From positions 1 to 13,775 of the forward strand of contig DASQ01000103.1 in the NCBI GenBank assembly GCA_002503885.1: a stretch of 13,775 nt of DNA, given 5' to 3'. The notes below the pieces were generated by a model that saw only the letters and a list, made by a program, of their open reading frames with translations, was not told the DNA's origin and made no database searches. Made by a program: the position numbers and the translations under genes. Shown here one piece after another: positions 1 through 6,490 of the stretch. This stretch comes from Methanoculleus marisnigri (lineage in GTDB: Archaea > Halobacteriota > Methanomicrobia > Methanomicrobiales > Methanoculleaceae). Numbering within the stretch: position 1 is the first letter of the stretch; the number at the start of each line of letters is the position of its first letter.

Positions 1-267
1 CCCTATGGGAGGAAGCGGCGGATCAAGCGAGGACTGTACCGGAGTGCTCTGGGCACCCTGATCAACGCCGACGTCAACGGCGCTCTGAACCATTTACGAA
101 AGGTAGCCGGTGATTCCGTGGTTCCACGGATAATCGGTAGGGGCCGCGTCAACCGGCCCGTGCGAATAAGGACGTCTTTTGAACCGTCAACCTTCGCACC
201 GATTAAATTGCAGCCCTGTGCCCCACAAGGGGCCCCGCTGCAAGCCCCCGGTTTTAACCGGGGGTAG
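1..267 (+). CDS. tnpB: RNA-guided nuclease TnpB (IS200/IS605 OrfB), C-terminal fragment cut by the window edge
   Basis: The reading frame is open from the first base and stops at TAG 265-267, giving 88 residues. Residues 12-31 read GLYRS..GTLINADVNGALNHLRK in outline. This matches the TnpB C-terminus after the zinc ribbon, where the Asp of NADVNGA (residue 24) is the third RuvC catalytic acid. TnpB of the IS200/IS605 and IS607 families is an RNA-guided DNA endonuclease that works with a right-end-derived RNA. After this motif there is an extension of about 55 residues that runs into the right-end hairpin. The last residues, PGFNRG, are encoded by the hairpin itself. The N-terminal part lies outside the window, so it cannot be judged whether the gene is intact. 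No TnpA is visible. The family call is confident. Confidence 0.88.
   Translation, partial: PYGRKRRIKRGLYRSALGTLINADVNGALNHLRKVAGDSVVPRIIGRGRVNRPVRIRTSFEPSTFAPIKLQPCAPQGAPLQAPGFNRG
211..264 (+). other. Right-end hairpins of the left IS element, candidate reRNA/omegaRNA scaffold
   Basis: Two adjacent inverted repeats are visible. The first is GCCCC (220-224), ACAA loop, GGGGC (229-233), flanked by CAG (211-213) and CTG (238-240). The second is CCCCCGGTT (245-253), TT loop, AACCGGGGG (256-264), a perfect 9-bp stem that overlaps the tnpB stop. In IS200/IS605 elements the right end carries subterminal hairpins and is transcribed as the TnpB guide scaffold, with the guide starting just past the element end. 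Both the position and the structure fit. The exact element boundary cannot be set from one copy, so the RNA role is inferred. Confidence 0.5.
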
Positions 268-612
268 TTGACGTACCTGAACTCTTTGGGGGAGTTTGCA
301 AGCACCCTTCGCTTGCGTACACCCATTATAGGCAAGAACAGTGCAAAACCCGGTACAGTGGACCGTGAGGATATCACCACGCACTGCCCCCGCCCCCTGG
401 GGCGGGGGAGGAGGCCGGAGGCCGGGCGGGGTGGGGGTTACCGGCATCCCATATAAGGTGGAGACAGGGGAGGGGGCACGCCCCCTCCCCGTCAGCCCCA
501 CCCATATGGCGATATCCCCTCGAAAACCATGCAATGAGCATAAACGAGCAAAGGATGTGTGAGAACCCTGGGGTTAAGGTGTTTGACAGGGCCGGAGTTG
601 CAACCGGTCCCC
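268..612. other. Non-coding region between IS remnant and thiI
   Basis: No convincing gene is seen. Short open frames here have GC-driven, low-complexity Pro/Arg/Gly translations. The region holds a small hairpin, GCAAGC (298-303) paired with GCTTGC (311-316), which may belong to the IS right end or its flank. It also holds the palindromic repeat at 358-520. The remaining stretch, 521-612, lies just beyond the 3' end of thiI and shows no clear T-rich terminator on the minus strand. Confidence 0.6.
358..520 (+). repeat. GC-rich palindromic interspersed repeat, copy 1
   Basis: The left terminal arm is GTGGACCGTGAGGATATCACC at 358-378 in sequence, matching the inverted right arm of copy 2 at 19 of 21 positions. 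Inside lies a 10-bp stem (387-396 with 399-408), then a purine-rich GAGGAGGCCGGAGGCCGGGC stretch. Next is GGGTGGGG (429-436), which pairs with CCCCACCC (496-503), and a 10-bp stem GGGGAGGGGG (467-476) with CCCCCTCCCC (481-490). The right arm keeps GGCGATATCCCC (509-520) and then diverges. The segment at about 438-460 differs from copy 2 while the stems are conserved. It has no coding capacity and is best described as a REP- or MITE-like structured repeat of unknown function. Confidence 0.8.
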
Positions 613-1779
613 TTACCACCCCTCCTCAACCTCCCCGTTCTTTGCGCGGCACCGCCGCACCGTCCCCGCCGCCCGGGCCGCGAGGCTCGCGGCGTCGATC
701 TCCTCCTCAATCTGCGCGATCGTCTCTGCGGGTGCCGCCGTCGAAGGGTAGCGGGGAGCGACCGTGCACCCGACATTCCCTGGATGGGCCTCGAACGTCC
801 CGATGGCGCGGGCGCGCTCGACGACCTCTTCCTTGTCGAACCCGATGAGCGGCCGGAGCACCGGAACGGACGCCGCGGGGGCGATCACCGTCATGTTCGC
901 GAGTGTCTGGGACGCTACCTGCCCCAGGTTGTCGCCGTTGACGAGCGCATAGGCGCCGCGCTCTCCCGCAAGGATGCTTGCCACCCGGAGCATGAACCGC
1001 TTGCAGAGGATGCACCGGTAGCGGGGTTCCTTCATGGCCGTGATCACCTCAAAGAACGGCTCCATATCCACCATAAGAAGATCGAGAGGGTGCCCCGGGA
1101 CCCAGCGGGAGAGCCGGGCGTGGTTCTGCAGGACGTTCTTTTCTGCGTCCGCCCCGCCGAACCGCCCGCTCTGCATGTGGACGTGCACCATCAGGCATCC
1201 CCGGCGCATCATCAGCCACGACGCAACGGGCGAGTCGATCCCCTCCGAGAGCAGGGCCATCACCTCCCCCTGCGTCCCGTAGGGGAGCCCGCCCGGCCCG
1301 CGGGTCTTCTCATCGTAGACGAGGCCGCCGAACTCCCGGGCTTCCACGAAGATCTCGTAGTCGGGCGCCGTCAGGTCCACCCTGGCCTCCGGCACCCGGT
1401 CGAGGACGGCCGACCCGACCGCCGCCCCGAGTTCCTGGCTGTTGAACCCCTCGACGCCCGAACGCCGCGCCCGGATCGCAAACGACATCCCCGGCCGGAG
1501 GTGCCGCTCTGCGTGCTCGACGGCTGCGGCTGCGATCCCGTCGATATCGGGGGTGGTCACCGTGCAGACGCTGGCGCTCACCACCCCGAAGGTCTTCGCG
1601 GCGATTGCGGCGATGCGCCGTGGCTCGTCGCCGAAGATCAGGATCCTTCCCCGGGGGGTCTCGATACGGTGGGAGAGCCCTTCGGCCTCCAGCGCGAGGC
1701 TGATGTTCCCGGTCATTATCGATATGAACCGTCGTTTCACCGGCTCGCTCTTCAGAAAGATCTCGCCGTACCTGATCAT
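613..1779 (-). CDS. thiI: ThiI-type tRNA 4-thiouridine synthetase / sulfurtransferase (archaeal, no rhodanese domain)
   Basis: The 388-residue product adenylates uridine 8 of tRNA and replaces oxygen with sulfur. It may also serve thiamine thiazole synthesis. An N-terminal ferredoxin-like and THUMP region (about 1-160, with FNSQELGAAVG at 112-122) precedes GPGGLPYGTQG (161-171) and a PP-loop SEGIDSPVAS (178-187). A CxxC motif, CILC (256-259), and NGDNLGQVASQTLANM (281-296) follow. The length lacks the C-terminal rhodanese domain of the E. coli enzyme, as is usual in archaea. In methanogen ThiI the CxxC cysteines are known to be essential. The ATG at 1779-1777 overlaps the larE stop by one base (TGATG), so translation is probably coupled; a GTG one codon upstream is an alternative start. 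The PP-loop has Glu where most relatives have Gly (SGGIDS). The long upstream extension of the open frame overlaps larE and is rejected. Confidence 0.93.
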   Translation of the reverse strand: MIRYGEIFLKSEPVKRRFISIMTGNISLALEAEGLSHRIETPRGRILIFGDEPRRIAAIAAKTFGVVSASVCTVTTPDIDGIAAAAVEHAERHLRPGMSFAIRARRSGVEGFNSQELGAAVGSAVLDRVPEARVDLTAPDYEIFVEAREFGGLVYDEKTRGPGGLPYGTQGEVMALLSEGIDSPVASWLMMRRGCLMVHVHMQSGRFGGADAEKNVLQNHARLSRWVPGHPLDLLMVDMEPFFEVITAMKEPRYRCILCKRFMLRVASILAGERGAYALVNGDNLGQVASQTLANMTVIAPAASVPVLRPLIGFDKEEVVERARAIGTFEAHPGNVGCTVAPRYPSTAAPAETIAQIEEEIDAASLAARAAGTVRRCRAKNGEVEEGW

Positions 1780-2558
1780 CACTGCTTCCAAGAATCCGCA
1801 CCTCCCTCTCTGTACCCTTCCGGGGCGATTGCCACATCGCTGAACCCGAGTTCCTTCACTGCACCGAGCAGCCGCTCCAGCCTCCGGTGGTGTGCCGGGT
1901 CGGCCTCGATGGAGGCCCGGGCGTGCCCCCCGCCGGTGCACCGGACGCGTACGACCCCCGGGATCTCCTGCGCGAGGAGGGCTTCGGCGGCCGCGACGAG
2001 CGCGAGACACTCCCGGGTGACCGTATCCCCGGGTGGGATGCGGGTCGCGAGGCATGCGGACGGCGGACGAACGGAGACCCCGAGTTCATCTGCAAGGGCC
2101 TCGATATCCTCCTTCCCCATACCACACTCGGCGAACGGGCTCCTGATACCGAGTTCGGACAACGCCCGCATCCCGGGCCGGCTATCTGCCCGGTCATCGG
2201 CATGGGTCCCGTCGACCACCGTCCGGCATCCCCGCCGCTCTGCCTCGCGGCCGACCGCCTCCATCATCGCCCGCTTGCAGACATAGCACCGGTCCGGCCG
2301 GTTCTCCCGGACCGCGGGGATCTCAAGCATATCGAGCGGCATCACGACATGCGGGACACCCAGGCGATCCGAGAGTTCCCGGGCCGCCGCGAGTTCCCCC
2401 GGCGGGGTAAGGCCGGTATCGACGCTGATCCCGATTGCCCGGATCCCATGCCGTCGGGCGGTGGCCAGCAGGACCGAACTATCAGTCCCCCCGGAGAGCG
2501 CGACCGCAATGGGCTCATAAGATTTCAGGAGCGCTTCAAGCCCGCAAACTCTCGCCAT
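1779..2558 (-). CDS. larE: LarE-like ATP-dependent sulfur transferase (PP-loop)
   Basis: The 259-residue product fits the LarE family, whose members make the thiolated nickel-pincer cofactor precursor. An N-terminal PP-loop, LSGGTDSSVL (21-30), is followed by DRCYVCKRAMM (89-99). After these come DGTHADDRADSRPG (116-129), the region ELGIRSPFAE (135-144) and PPSACLATRIP (165-175). Lactobacillus LarE sacrifices a single Cys. Here three cysteines, C91, C94 and C169, occupy the positions of the type of LarE that binds a [4Fe-4S] cluster, so this protein is more likely cluster-dependent than sacrificial (inference). No larA, larB or larC is in the window. The real substrate may therefore differ from the lactate racemase cofactor, and the 1-base overlap with thiI suggests a shared sulfur-transfer context. 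No strong ribosome binding site precedes the ATG at 2558. Confidence 0.87.
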   Translation of the reverse strand: MARVCGLEALLKSYEPIAVALSGGTDSSVLLATARRHGIRAIGISVDTGLTPPGELAAARELSDRLGVPHVVMPLDMLEIPAVRENRPDRCYVCKRAMMEAVGREAERRGCRTVVDGTHADDRADSRPGMRALSELGIRSPFAECGMGKEDIEALADELGVSVRPPSACLATRIPPGDTVTRECLALVAAAEALLAQEIPGVVRVRCTGGGHARASIEADPAHHRRLERLLGAVKELGFSDVAIAPEGYREGGADSWKQ

Positions 2559-2660
2559 CTGCTCATCTTATGCTCGCTGGTCCCTGATGAATGTTCGCGA
2601 GTTGCGGCATTTCCGACTCTCTACACGAAGAGCAAATGATTTTTAACAGAGGCACTCCGA
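2559..2660. promoter_or_regulatory. Divergent promoter region between larE-thiI and the DUF2150 operon
   Basis: This is a 102-bp spacer between divergent starts. Its only AT-rich stretch is around AAATGATTTTTAAC (about 2634-2647). Read on the minus strand it gives TTAAAAATCATT, a plausible TATA-like box about 75 bases before the larE start. On the plus strand it lies so close to the DUF2150 start that transcription from it would be nearly leaderless with respect to the ATG at 2673. Both assignments are weak pattern matches. Confidence 0.35.
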
Positions 2661-3299
2661 ATGTGTACTGATATGGCGAAGAAAGCGAGTGCCAAACAGG
2701 CAGAACCCATGAAACTCTTCTATATTTTTTACAATCAGGAGCGCTGGGACAACTGGATCAAAACACTGGAGGGCGCTAACTTCGAGCCCGCGGAGGGCGA
2801 AGAGGTCTCCGAAGGCGAGCAGATGCTCTACGGTTTCACCGAGGACATCACCCTCTCGGTCTTGAAGATCATCCGCCTCTACCAGAACGGCCGGTTCACG
2901 AAGGATGAGGCCACCGCGAAGCTCGACGACGTGGAGCTGATCGTCATGACCGGGCTTCCCGATGGAGAACTCGAGGATATCATCGGGTCGATCCAGCTCT
3001 CGCTGCTGGTGCTCTTCACCGCCTGCCGGAAGTACCTCGAGGGCGAGTTCGAGAAGGACATCAAGACACTCGTGAAGAAAGGGCGGGGTATCGACGAGGA
3101 GAACCTCGAGGAGGCGCTCGAGGTTGCGGCGAATATCGGGGCCGCCGTGGTCGACGGCGCCACCTGCTGTGCGAAGTACATCAAGGACGATGCCGAGAAC
3201 CCCGGCCTCTTCGACGAGTGGCTCATCGAGATCGAGACCATGAGCAACGCTATGAAGTCGCTTGCAAAGTTCGACGAGGAGCCCGGAGAAACGTCGTGA
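2661..3299 (+). CDS. DUF2150 family archaeal protein
   Basis: The 212-residue acidic, soluble protein has LFYIFYNQERWDNWIKTLE at about residues 18-36, the signature I associate with the archaeal DUF2150 family. A mostly helical body follows, rich in Glu, Asp and Leu, with a TCCAKYIKDD segment near 171-180. The function of the family is not known to me. No membrane segment or signal peptide is seen. Two in-frame ATGs compete. The one at 2661 has AGAGG (2648-2652) eight bases upstream. The one at 2673 gives MAKKAS..., closer to where relatives seem to start, and could be used on a near-leaderless transcript. The stop overlaps the start of the next gene (GTGA), so the two are probably cotranslated. 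Confidence 0.85.
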   Translation: MCTDMAKKASAKQAEPMKLFYIFYNQERWDNWIKTLEGANFEPAEGEEVSEGEQMLYGFTEDITLSVLKIIRLYQNGRFTKDEATAKLDDVELIVMTGLPDGELEDIIGSIQLSLLVLFTACRKYLEGEFEKDIKTLVKKGRGIDEENLEEALEVAANIGAAVVDGATCCAKYIKDDAENPGLFDEWLIEIETMSNAMKSLAKFDEEPGETS

Positions 3300-3748
3300 T
3301 TGCGAATAAGGCCCGGTTCCGGGCGGCACGGAAGCTGGAGCGAGCTGCAGGGTTCCGGCTCCCGGACCATGTCTTCTCGGGCGCGTTTCTCGAATCTCTC
3401 GGGAAGGCGATCAACTTCGAGAACCTCGATCGCCGGATGCATGAGCAGCTCCTTGCTTTTTTCCGCGACTTCATGGACTGCAAGTGCAAGAACGCCCCCT
3501 TCTGCGGGTGCCCGGAGCGCAAGTTCACCTTAACCATCATCGAGTTTCGGGAGATGGGGCTCGATCACCGCCAGATCAGCGCCCACCTCCTCGACGAATA
3601 CGGGCTCGACCTCTACCCCGCCGATATCCTGAGTTTCCTCGAAGACTCCGTCCACATGCTCGAGGCGATACGGGATGTCGCCGAACTGCAGGGGCGGGAG
3701 AGACTGGCGGAGAACGCCATCGAGCACATCAAGAAGATCGAGCACTGA
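3296..3748 (+). CDS. Small Cys-rich protein resembling the archaeal DUF5814 domain
   Basis: The 150-residue product begins at GTG 3296, which overlaps the DUF2150 stop by three bases and has GGAGAA (3285-3290) five bases upstream. The open frame extends further upstream, but only inside DUF2150. The centre carries CKCKNAPFCGCPERK (62-76), a CxC-x5-CxC arrangement (C62, C64, C70, C72) likely to bind zinc or another metal. A helical segment with EFREMGLDHRQISAHLLDEY and YPADILSFLEDSV follows. This resembles the DUF5814 region that I recall at the C-terminus of some archaeal DEAD/DEAH helicases, but here it stands alone. Its function is unknown. It sits in an operon with DUF2150, and its stop is 12 bases from the convergent GNAT gene. 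Confidence 0.78.
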   Translation: MIANKARFRAARKLERAAGFRLPDHVFSGAFLESLGKAINFENLDRRMHEQLLAFFRDFMDCKCKNAPFCGCPERKFTLTIIEFREMGLDHRQISAHLLDEYGLDLYPADILSFLEDSVHMLEAIRDVAELQGRERLAENAIEHIKKIEH

Positions 3749-3760
3749 ACCTGTCTTTTG

Positions 3761-4204
3761 TTACCGTGCCCGATCCCCCGGGCTCCGCATCATCGGGGCG
3801 ACATTGCACCCCGCCATCTCCCCGAAGCAGAAGATGAACCGCTCCCTGATGCTTGTCGGCAGTCTCGCCTCGGGGATGGGTTCAAACCCGAGTTTTCCGT
3901 AGAACCCGATCAGGGGGAGGGTTGAGTGGATGTAGATCGTCTCGGAGCCGCATTCTTCGAGGAGTCTCTGCACAGCCTCCTTTGCATACCCGCTTCCACG
4001 GTACTCATCCAGGGTGAAGACGCAGTCCATCTCGAGGCCCACCTGGTGGCGCGTGCAGCGTGCCGTCGCTGCAAGGGCGTCGTCGACAAAGACCCCGAAG
4101 ATCCTCTCCCGCGCCGGGTCTGCCTTCTGGCCGCGGTAGTGCGCCCAGACCTTCTCTGCAAGCGGGAACTCTTCCTGTTTCAGTTCGCGGACTTCTTTCT
4201 TCAT
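3761..4204 (-). CDS. GNAT family N-acetyltransferase
   Basis: The 147-residue single-domain protein has the GNAT acetyl-CoA pyrophosphate-binding loop as EYRGSGYAKEAVQ (67-79), preceded by the beta-4 strand MDCVFTLD (59-66). The late strand and helix IYIHSTLPLIGFYGKLGFEPI (90-110) contain the usual Tyr (Y102). A conserved-looking tail FCFGEMAGCNVAPM (125-138) is distinctive but its role is unknown. The substrate cannot be told from sequence; targets include amines, amino acids, antibiotics and protein N-termini. The ATG at 4204 has GAGG six bases upstream on the minus strand, a good ribosome binding site. It converges tail-to-tail on the DUF5814-like gene and appears to be a single-gene unit. 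Confidence 0.85.
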   Translation of the reverse strand: MKKEVRELKQEEFPLAEKVWAHYRGQKADPARERIFGVFVDDALAATARCTRHQVGLEMDCVFTLDEYRGSGYAKEAVQRLLEECGSETIYIHSTLPLIGFYGKLGFEPIPEARLPTSIRERFIFCFGEMAGCNVAPMMRSPGDRAR

Positions 4205-4463
4205 CGTCTTCCTCGTGTATAACCACGCATTGCCGCATCTGCTATTTCAACTGGTCGGACAGGGGATGCTCATCGTTCACGGCAGAGAAGGTAGTGCATC
4301 CTGTCACTTTATTTTAGGAATTTTGGCGTGTGGGGGTGGGCGCTATGACCTCACGCAGCAGTGCACGATGGGCACGAGGAAGGAGCGCAGAAAACAGGGA
4401 ACTTTCGGCTTTGTTGAGCCCGGTTCTGTCTCTCCCGATGGTCGTACTCCCGAGCACGGCTTT
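4205..4463. other. Non-coding region upstream of the GNAT gene
   Basis: No credible gene is seen on either strand. An AT-rich stretch at about 4298-4323 (TCACTTTATTTTAGGAATTT) reads CTAAAATAAAGTGA on the minus strand. It is the best candidate for a TATA-like element serving the GNAT gene, roughly 100 bases before its start. The segment 4380-4463 could be a decayed mobile-element end, but nothing recognisable supports that. Confidence 0.4.
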
Positions 4464-4629
4464 CCACCGGGTATCGCCATGACTGCCCCCGCCCCTGGGG
4501 CGGGGGAGGAGGCCGGAGGCCGGGCGGGGTGGGGCTGGTGAGACGTGCGAATCGTTGCGCGAGACAGGGGAGGGGGTCTCCCCCTCCCCGTCGGCCCCAC
4601 CCCCGCAAGGCGATATCCCCACGGTCCAC
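4464..4629 (+). repeat. GC-rich palindromic interspersed repeat, copy 2
   Basis: This copy has the same orientation and core as the one at 358-520. The first stem is CCCCCGCCCC (4486-4495) with GGGGCGGGGG (4497-4506), followed by the identical GAGGAGGCCGGAGGCCGGGC block. The second stem is GGGGAGGGGG (4567-4576) with CCCCCTCCCC (4580-4589), and after it comes CGGCCCCACCC. The right arm is intact, with GATATCCCCACGGTCCAC at 4612-4629, the inverse of the copy 1 left arm. The left arm is degraded (CCACCGGGTATCGCC, 4464-4478). The middle segment, about 4536-4560, is unrelated to copy 1 although the stems on both sides match. Confidence 0.8.
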
Positions 4630-4670
4630 TTGCAGGGGCATGCCCGATTCAACAGAACTGAAATTTCGTA

Positions 4671-4684
4671 GCTTCACGTGAAGC
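4671..4684. repeat. 14-bp perfect palindrome downstream of the flippase gene
   Basis: GCTTCACGTGAAGC is a perfect 14-bp palindrome about 136 bases beyond the flippase stop. A second perfect palindrome, GGGCATGCCC (4636-4645), lies 25 bases away, next to the repeat. No gene starts nearby, so an operator role is not supported. It could be a hairpin in the 3' untranslated region or a protein-binding site. The rest of 4630-4819 shows no gene and no clear T-rich terminator for the minus-strand flippase transcript. Confidence 0.4.
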
Positions 4685-4819
4685 AACCCATGGTGCAGAT
4701 CGGGATATGGTCCCACACTGAAGGCAGGCCGTGAGGGATGCGAAGGGCGTGAAAGGGAATTCATAGATTTAAATGACAAAGAGTAGTGGTCCTGAATCGG
4801 GCGCCCCTCCCGCCTGAGA

Positions 4820-6304
4820 TCAGAGCGGGCCGGGCCAGGGGAAGCCAAATTTTCCGGCCAGTTCTTTCAGCTCGTCGTGGATGCCCTTGTCGATTCTGAG
4901 GAGCAGCAGGAGATAGACCAGCCCCCCGAGCGCGACCGCCCCGAGGACGACGAAGATGTTCGTGAGCGGGATGAGGTACGAGTAGGCGATGATGACGGCC
5001 GCCATGACGAGTGCGGCAAGGACGATGTTGCCCACGGCCCGGGGCTCTATCCGCACGGGGATGCTCCGGGAGAGGGCGCGATTGGCGAGCGTTGCGTTCA
5101 GCACCATGGTGACGAGCGTGGCTGCCGACGCCCCGACGATGCCGTACGCCGGGATGAGGAAGACGTTTAAGCCGATGTTCGCGACGACCGCGATTGCCGT
5201 TACCCGGAACGAGTCTTTCGGCCGGTCGAGAGCATTCAAGCACATCGTCTGGAGGAACATGAAGACGTGGGCCACCTGGACGAGCAGGAGTACCGCGAGA
5301 GCCATTGCCCCGGTAGAGAACGACGCCCCGTAAAAGAAGTAGAGGAGGCGTTCGCCGAGGATCCAGCCCCCGGCAAGGATAGGGACCGCGAGCAGGAGCG
5401 AGTAGGTGAAGGCACGGGCGAGAGCACGCTCTACCGAAGAGAGGTCACCCTGCTTCCCCCAGTAACTGACCTGCGGGTAGAGGGTGGCGTGGAGCGCTAT
5501 AGTAACGAACGTCGCAATCGAGGTGAGCTGGAGCGCCACACGGTAGATGCCGACATCGGCCTCGGTCATGAAGTAACTGACCATGATGGTGTCGGCGTAC
5601 GAGAAGACGAGGTAGCCGCTCGCACTGAGGAAGGTCCAGAACGAGAAGGCAAAGAGGCTCTGGATATGCGAGCGGCGGAACGGCGCCGGCGAGAGGTCGA
5701 GGAAGCGGTAGTTGACCAGCCCGGCCGCAAGGAGCCCGGCGACGAACCCGCCGGCGAGACCTGCAACGCCGTAGCCGAGGACGACCGCAACGACCTGGAC
5801 GACCACCCGGGTCAGGTTGTTGATCAGGCCGCCGATCTGGTTGACGCCGACCTTCCCTCTGCCGTAGGCTCCGTTCGAGGCGATGCTCGTGAAGACGCTG
5901 ACGACCAGCGCGAGGACCAGCCAGGGGAAGACTCCTGACGAGGTAAGGTCGGCGAGGTACGGTTGCGCGAGGAGGAGGAAGCCCACCGAGACGGCCATCA
6001 GCACCACCCGGAGGAGGATGAACGCGGTGAAGAACGCACCCTGGTCCTCCCCCTCGCTGATCCGCTTTACGGCAGCGCTCCCGAAGCCGCCGTCACCCAG
6101 GAGATCGAAGATCCCGAAGTAGGCAGCAAAAATGAAGTACGCCCCCAGTATCGACGGACCGACGGTATGGGCGAAGTACATCGTGGAGAGGAACCCGATT
6201 GCGGTGAGGGCCAGCGTCGAGGCGAGGCTAATGAGGCTCTGGCGCTGGACGGGCTCGATGCGCATGACACGGGCAAGATACCCGGAGGGCCGGAACACGA
6301 GCAT
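4820..6304 (-). CDS. Wzx/PST-type polysaccharide (lipid-linked oligosaccharide) flippase
   Basis: The 494-residue product is highly hydrophobic, with about 12-14 predicted membrane helices and no soluble domain. It begins SLISLASTLALTAIGFLSTMYFAHTVGP (in outline, residues 24-51), followed by ILGAYFIFAAYFGIFDLLGDGG. Such openings are typical of the polysaccharide-biosynthesis branch of the MOP exporter superfamily. A late stretch, AYGIVGASAATLVTMV, is also typical. The likely role is moving a lipid-linked glycan across the cytoplasmic membrane. The divergent sugar-nucleotide and glycosyltransferase genes support this. The ATG at 6304 is the longest start. An in-frame ATG at 6265 gives MRIEPVQRQSLISL, which is closer to where relatives usually begin, and neither has a strong ribosome binding site. 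Confidence 0.9.
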   Translation of the reverse strand: MLVFRPSGYLARVMRIEPVQRQSLISLASTLALTAIGFLSTMYFAHTVGPSILGAYFIFAAYFGIFDLLGDGGFGSAAVKRISEGEDQGAFFTAFILLRVVLMAVSVGFLLLAQPYLADLTSSGVFPWLVLALVVSVFTSIASNGAYGRGKVGVNQIGGLINNLTRVVVQVVAVVLGYGVAGLAGGFVAGLLAAGLVNYRFLDLSPAPFRRSHIQSLFAFSFWTFLSASGYLVFSYADTIMVSYFMTEADVGIYRVALQLTSIATFVTIALHATLYPQVSYWGKQGDLSSVERALARAFTYSLLLAVPILAGGWILGERLLYFFYGASFSTGAMALAVLLLVQVAHVFMFLQTMCLNALDRPKDSFRVTAIAVVANIGLNVFLIPAYGIVGASAATLVTMVLNATLANRALSRSIPVRIEPRAVGNIVLAALVMAAVIIAYSYLIPLTNIFVVLGAVALGGLVYLLLLLRIDKGIHDELKELAGKFGFPWPGPL

Positions 6305-6428
6305 TGGGTTCGCCGTGAAAAACCTTATTGGTTTTGAACCGAAGCAGGGGAGGCGGTCACGATCCGGCAGGGCGGGTGTCCCTGTCCCGTGATGAGGGCC
6401 GCGATAATGTCATAGCGGAGCGGGGCTA

Positions 6429-6446
6429 ATGTATAGTATTACTATT
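6429..6446 (+). promoter_or_regulatory. TATA-like promoter of the sugar-nucleotide operon with overlapping inverted repeat
   Basis: AATGTATAGTATTACTAT is an AT-rich island in a GC-rich spacer between divergent genes. It contains a perfect 13-base inverted repeat, ATAGTA-T-TACTAT (6433-6445). With archaeal spacing, transcription would start near 6457-6463, giving a leader of roughly 30 bases to the TTG at 6491. The symmetry could let the box serve both directions or act as an operator. For the flippase on the minus strand it lies about 130 bases from the start, so a separate promoter near 6330 is equally possible. Confidence 0.5.
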
Positions 6447-6481
6447 CAGTGCTCGTCAAAGAGAGCACGTACCATATCGGC

Positions 6482-6486
6482 GGTGA
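6482..6486 (+). promoter_or_regulatory. Ribosome binding site that favours a TTG start for the Gfo-type dehydrogenase
   Basis: GGTGA matches the archaeal anti-Shine-Dalgarno sequence and lies four bases before TTG 6491-6493. Together with the TATA-like box upstream it argues against the longer in-frame GTG start at 6449, which would precede the expected transcript start. Confidence 0.5.
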
Positions 6487-6490
6487 AATC

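Noticed and set aside
358..520. A CRISPR array or tandem repeat
   Set aside because: There are no regularly spaced direct repeats; the structure is an inverted-repeat element with a single distant second copy.
268..562. Small plus-strand proteins of 62 and 73 residues
   Set aside because: They are translated from the palindromic repeat, are dominated by Pro/Arg/Gly, and have no family resemblance.
1780..2055. The upstream extension of the thiI reading frame
   Set aside because: It lies within larE and has a low-complexity Arg/Gly/Pro translation. The canonical ThiI start at MIRYGEI coincides with the TGATG junction.
559..2286. A 575-residue open frame on the plus strand opposite thiI and larE
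   Set aside because: Its translation is Arg/Pro/Asp-rich with no recognisable motif. It lies opposite two well-supported genes, and long antisense frames are expected in GC-rich coding DNA.
3530..3745. A 71-residue minus-strand open frame opposite the DUF5814-like gene
   Set aside because: It is antisense to a supported gene, acidic by codon mirroring, and has no start context.
4314..4848. Minus-strand open frames across the second repeat copy
   Set aside because: Their translations come from the repeat and match none of the families I know; three overlapping frames are open at once because of composition.
6449..6490. A GTG start giving 14 extra residues on the Gfo-type dehydrogenase
   Set aside because: It has no ribosome binding site and sits too close to the TATA-like box. 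The Rossmann fold starts immediately after the TTG at 6491.
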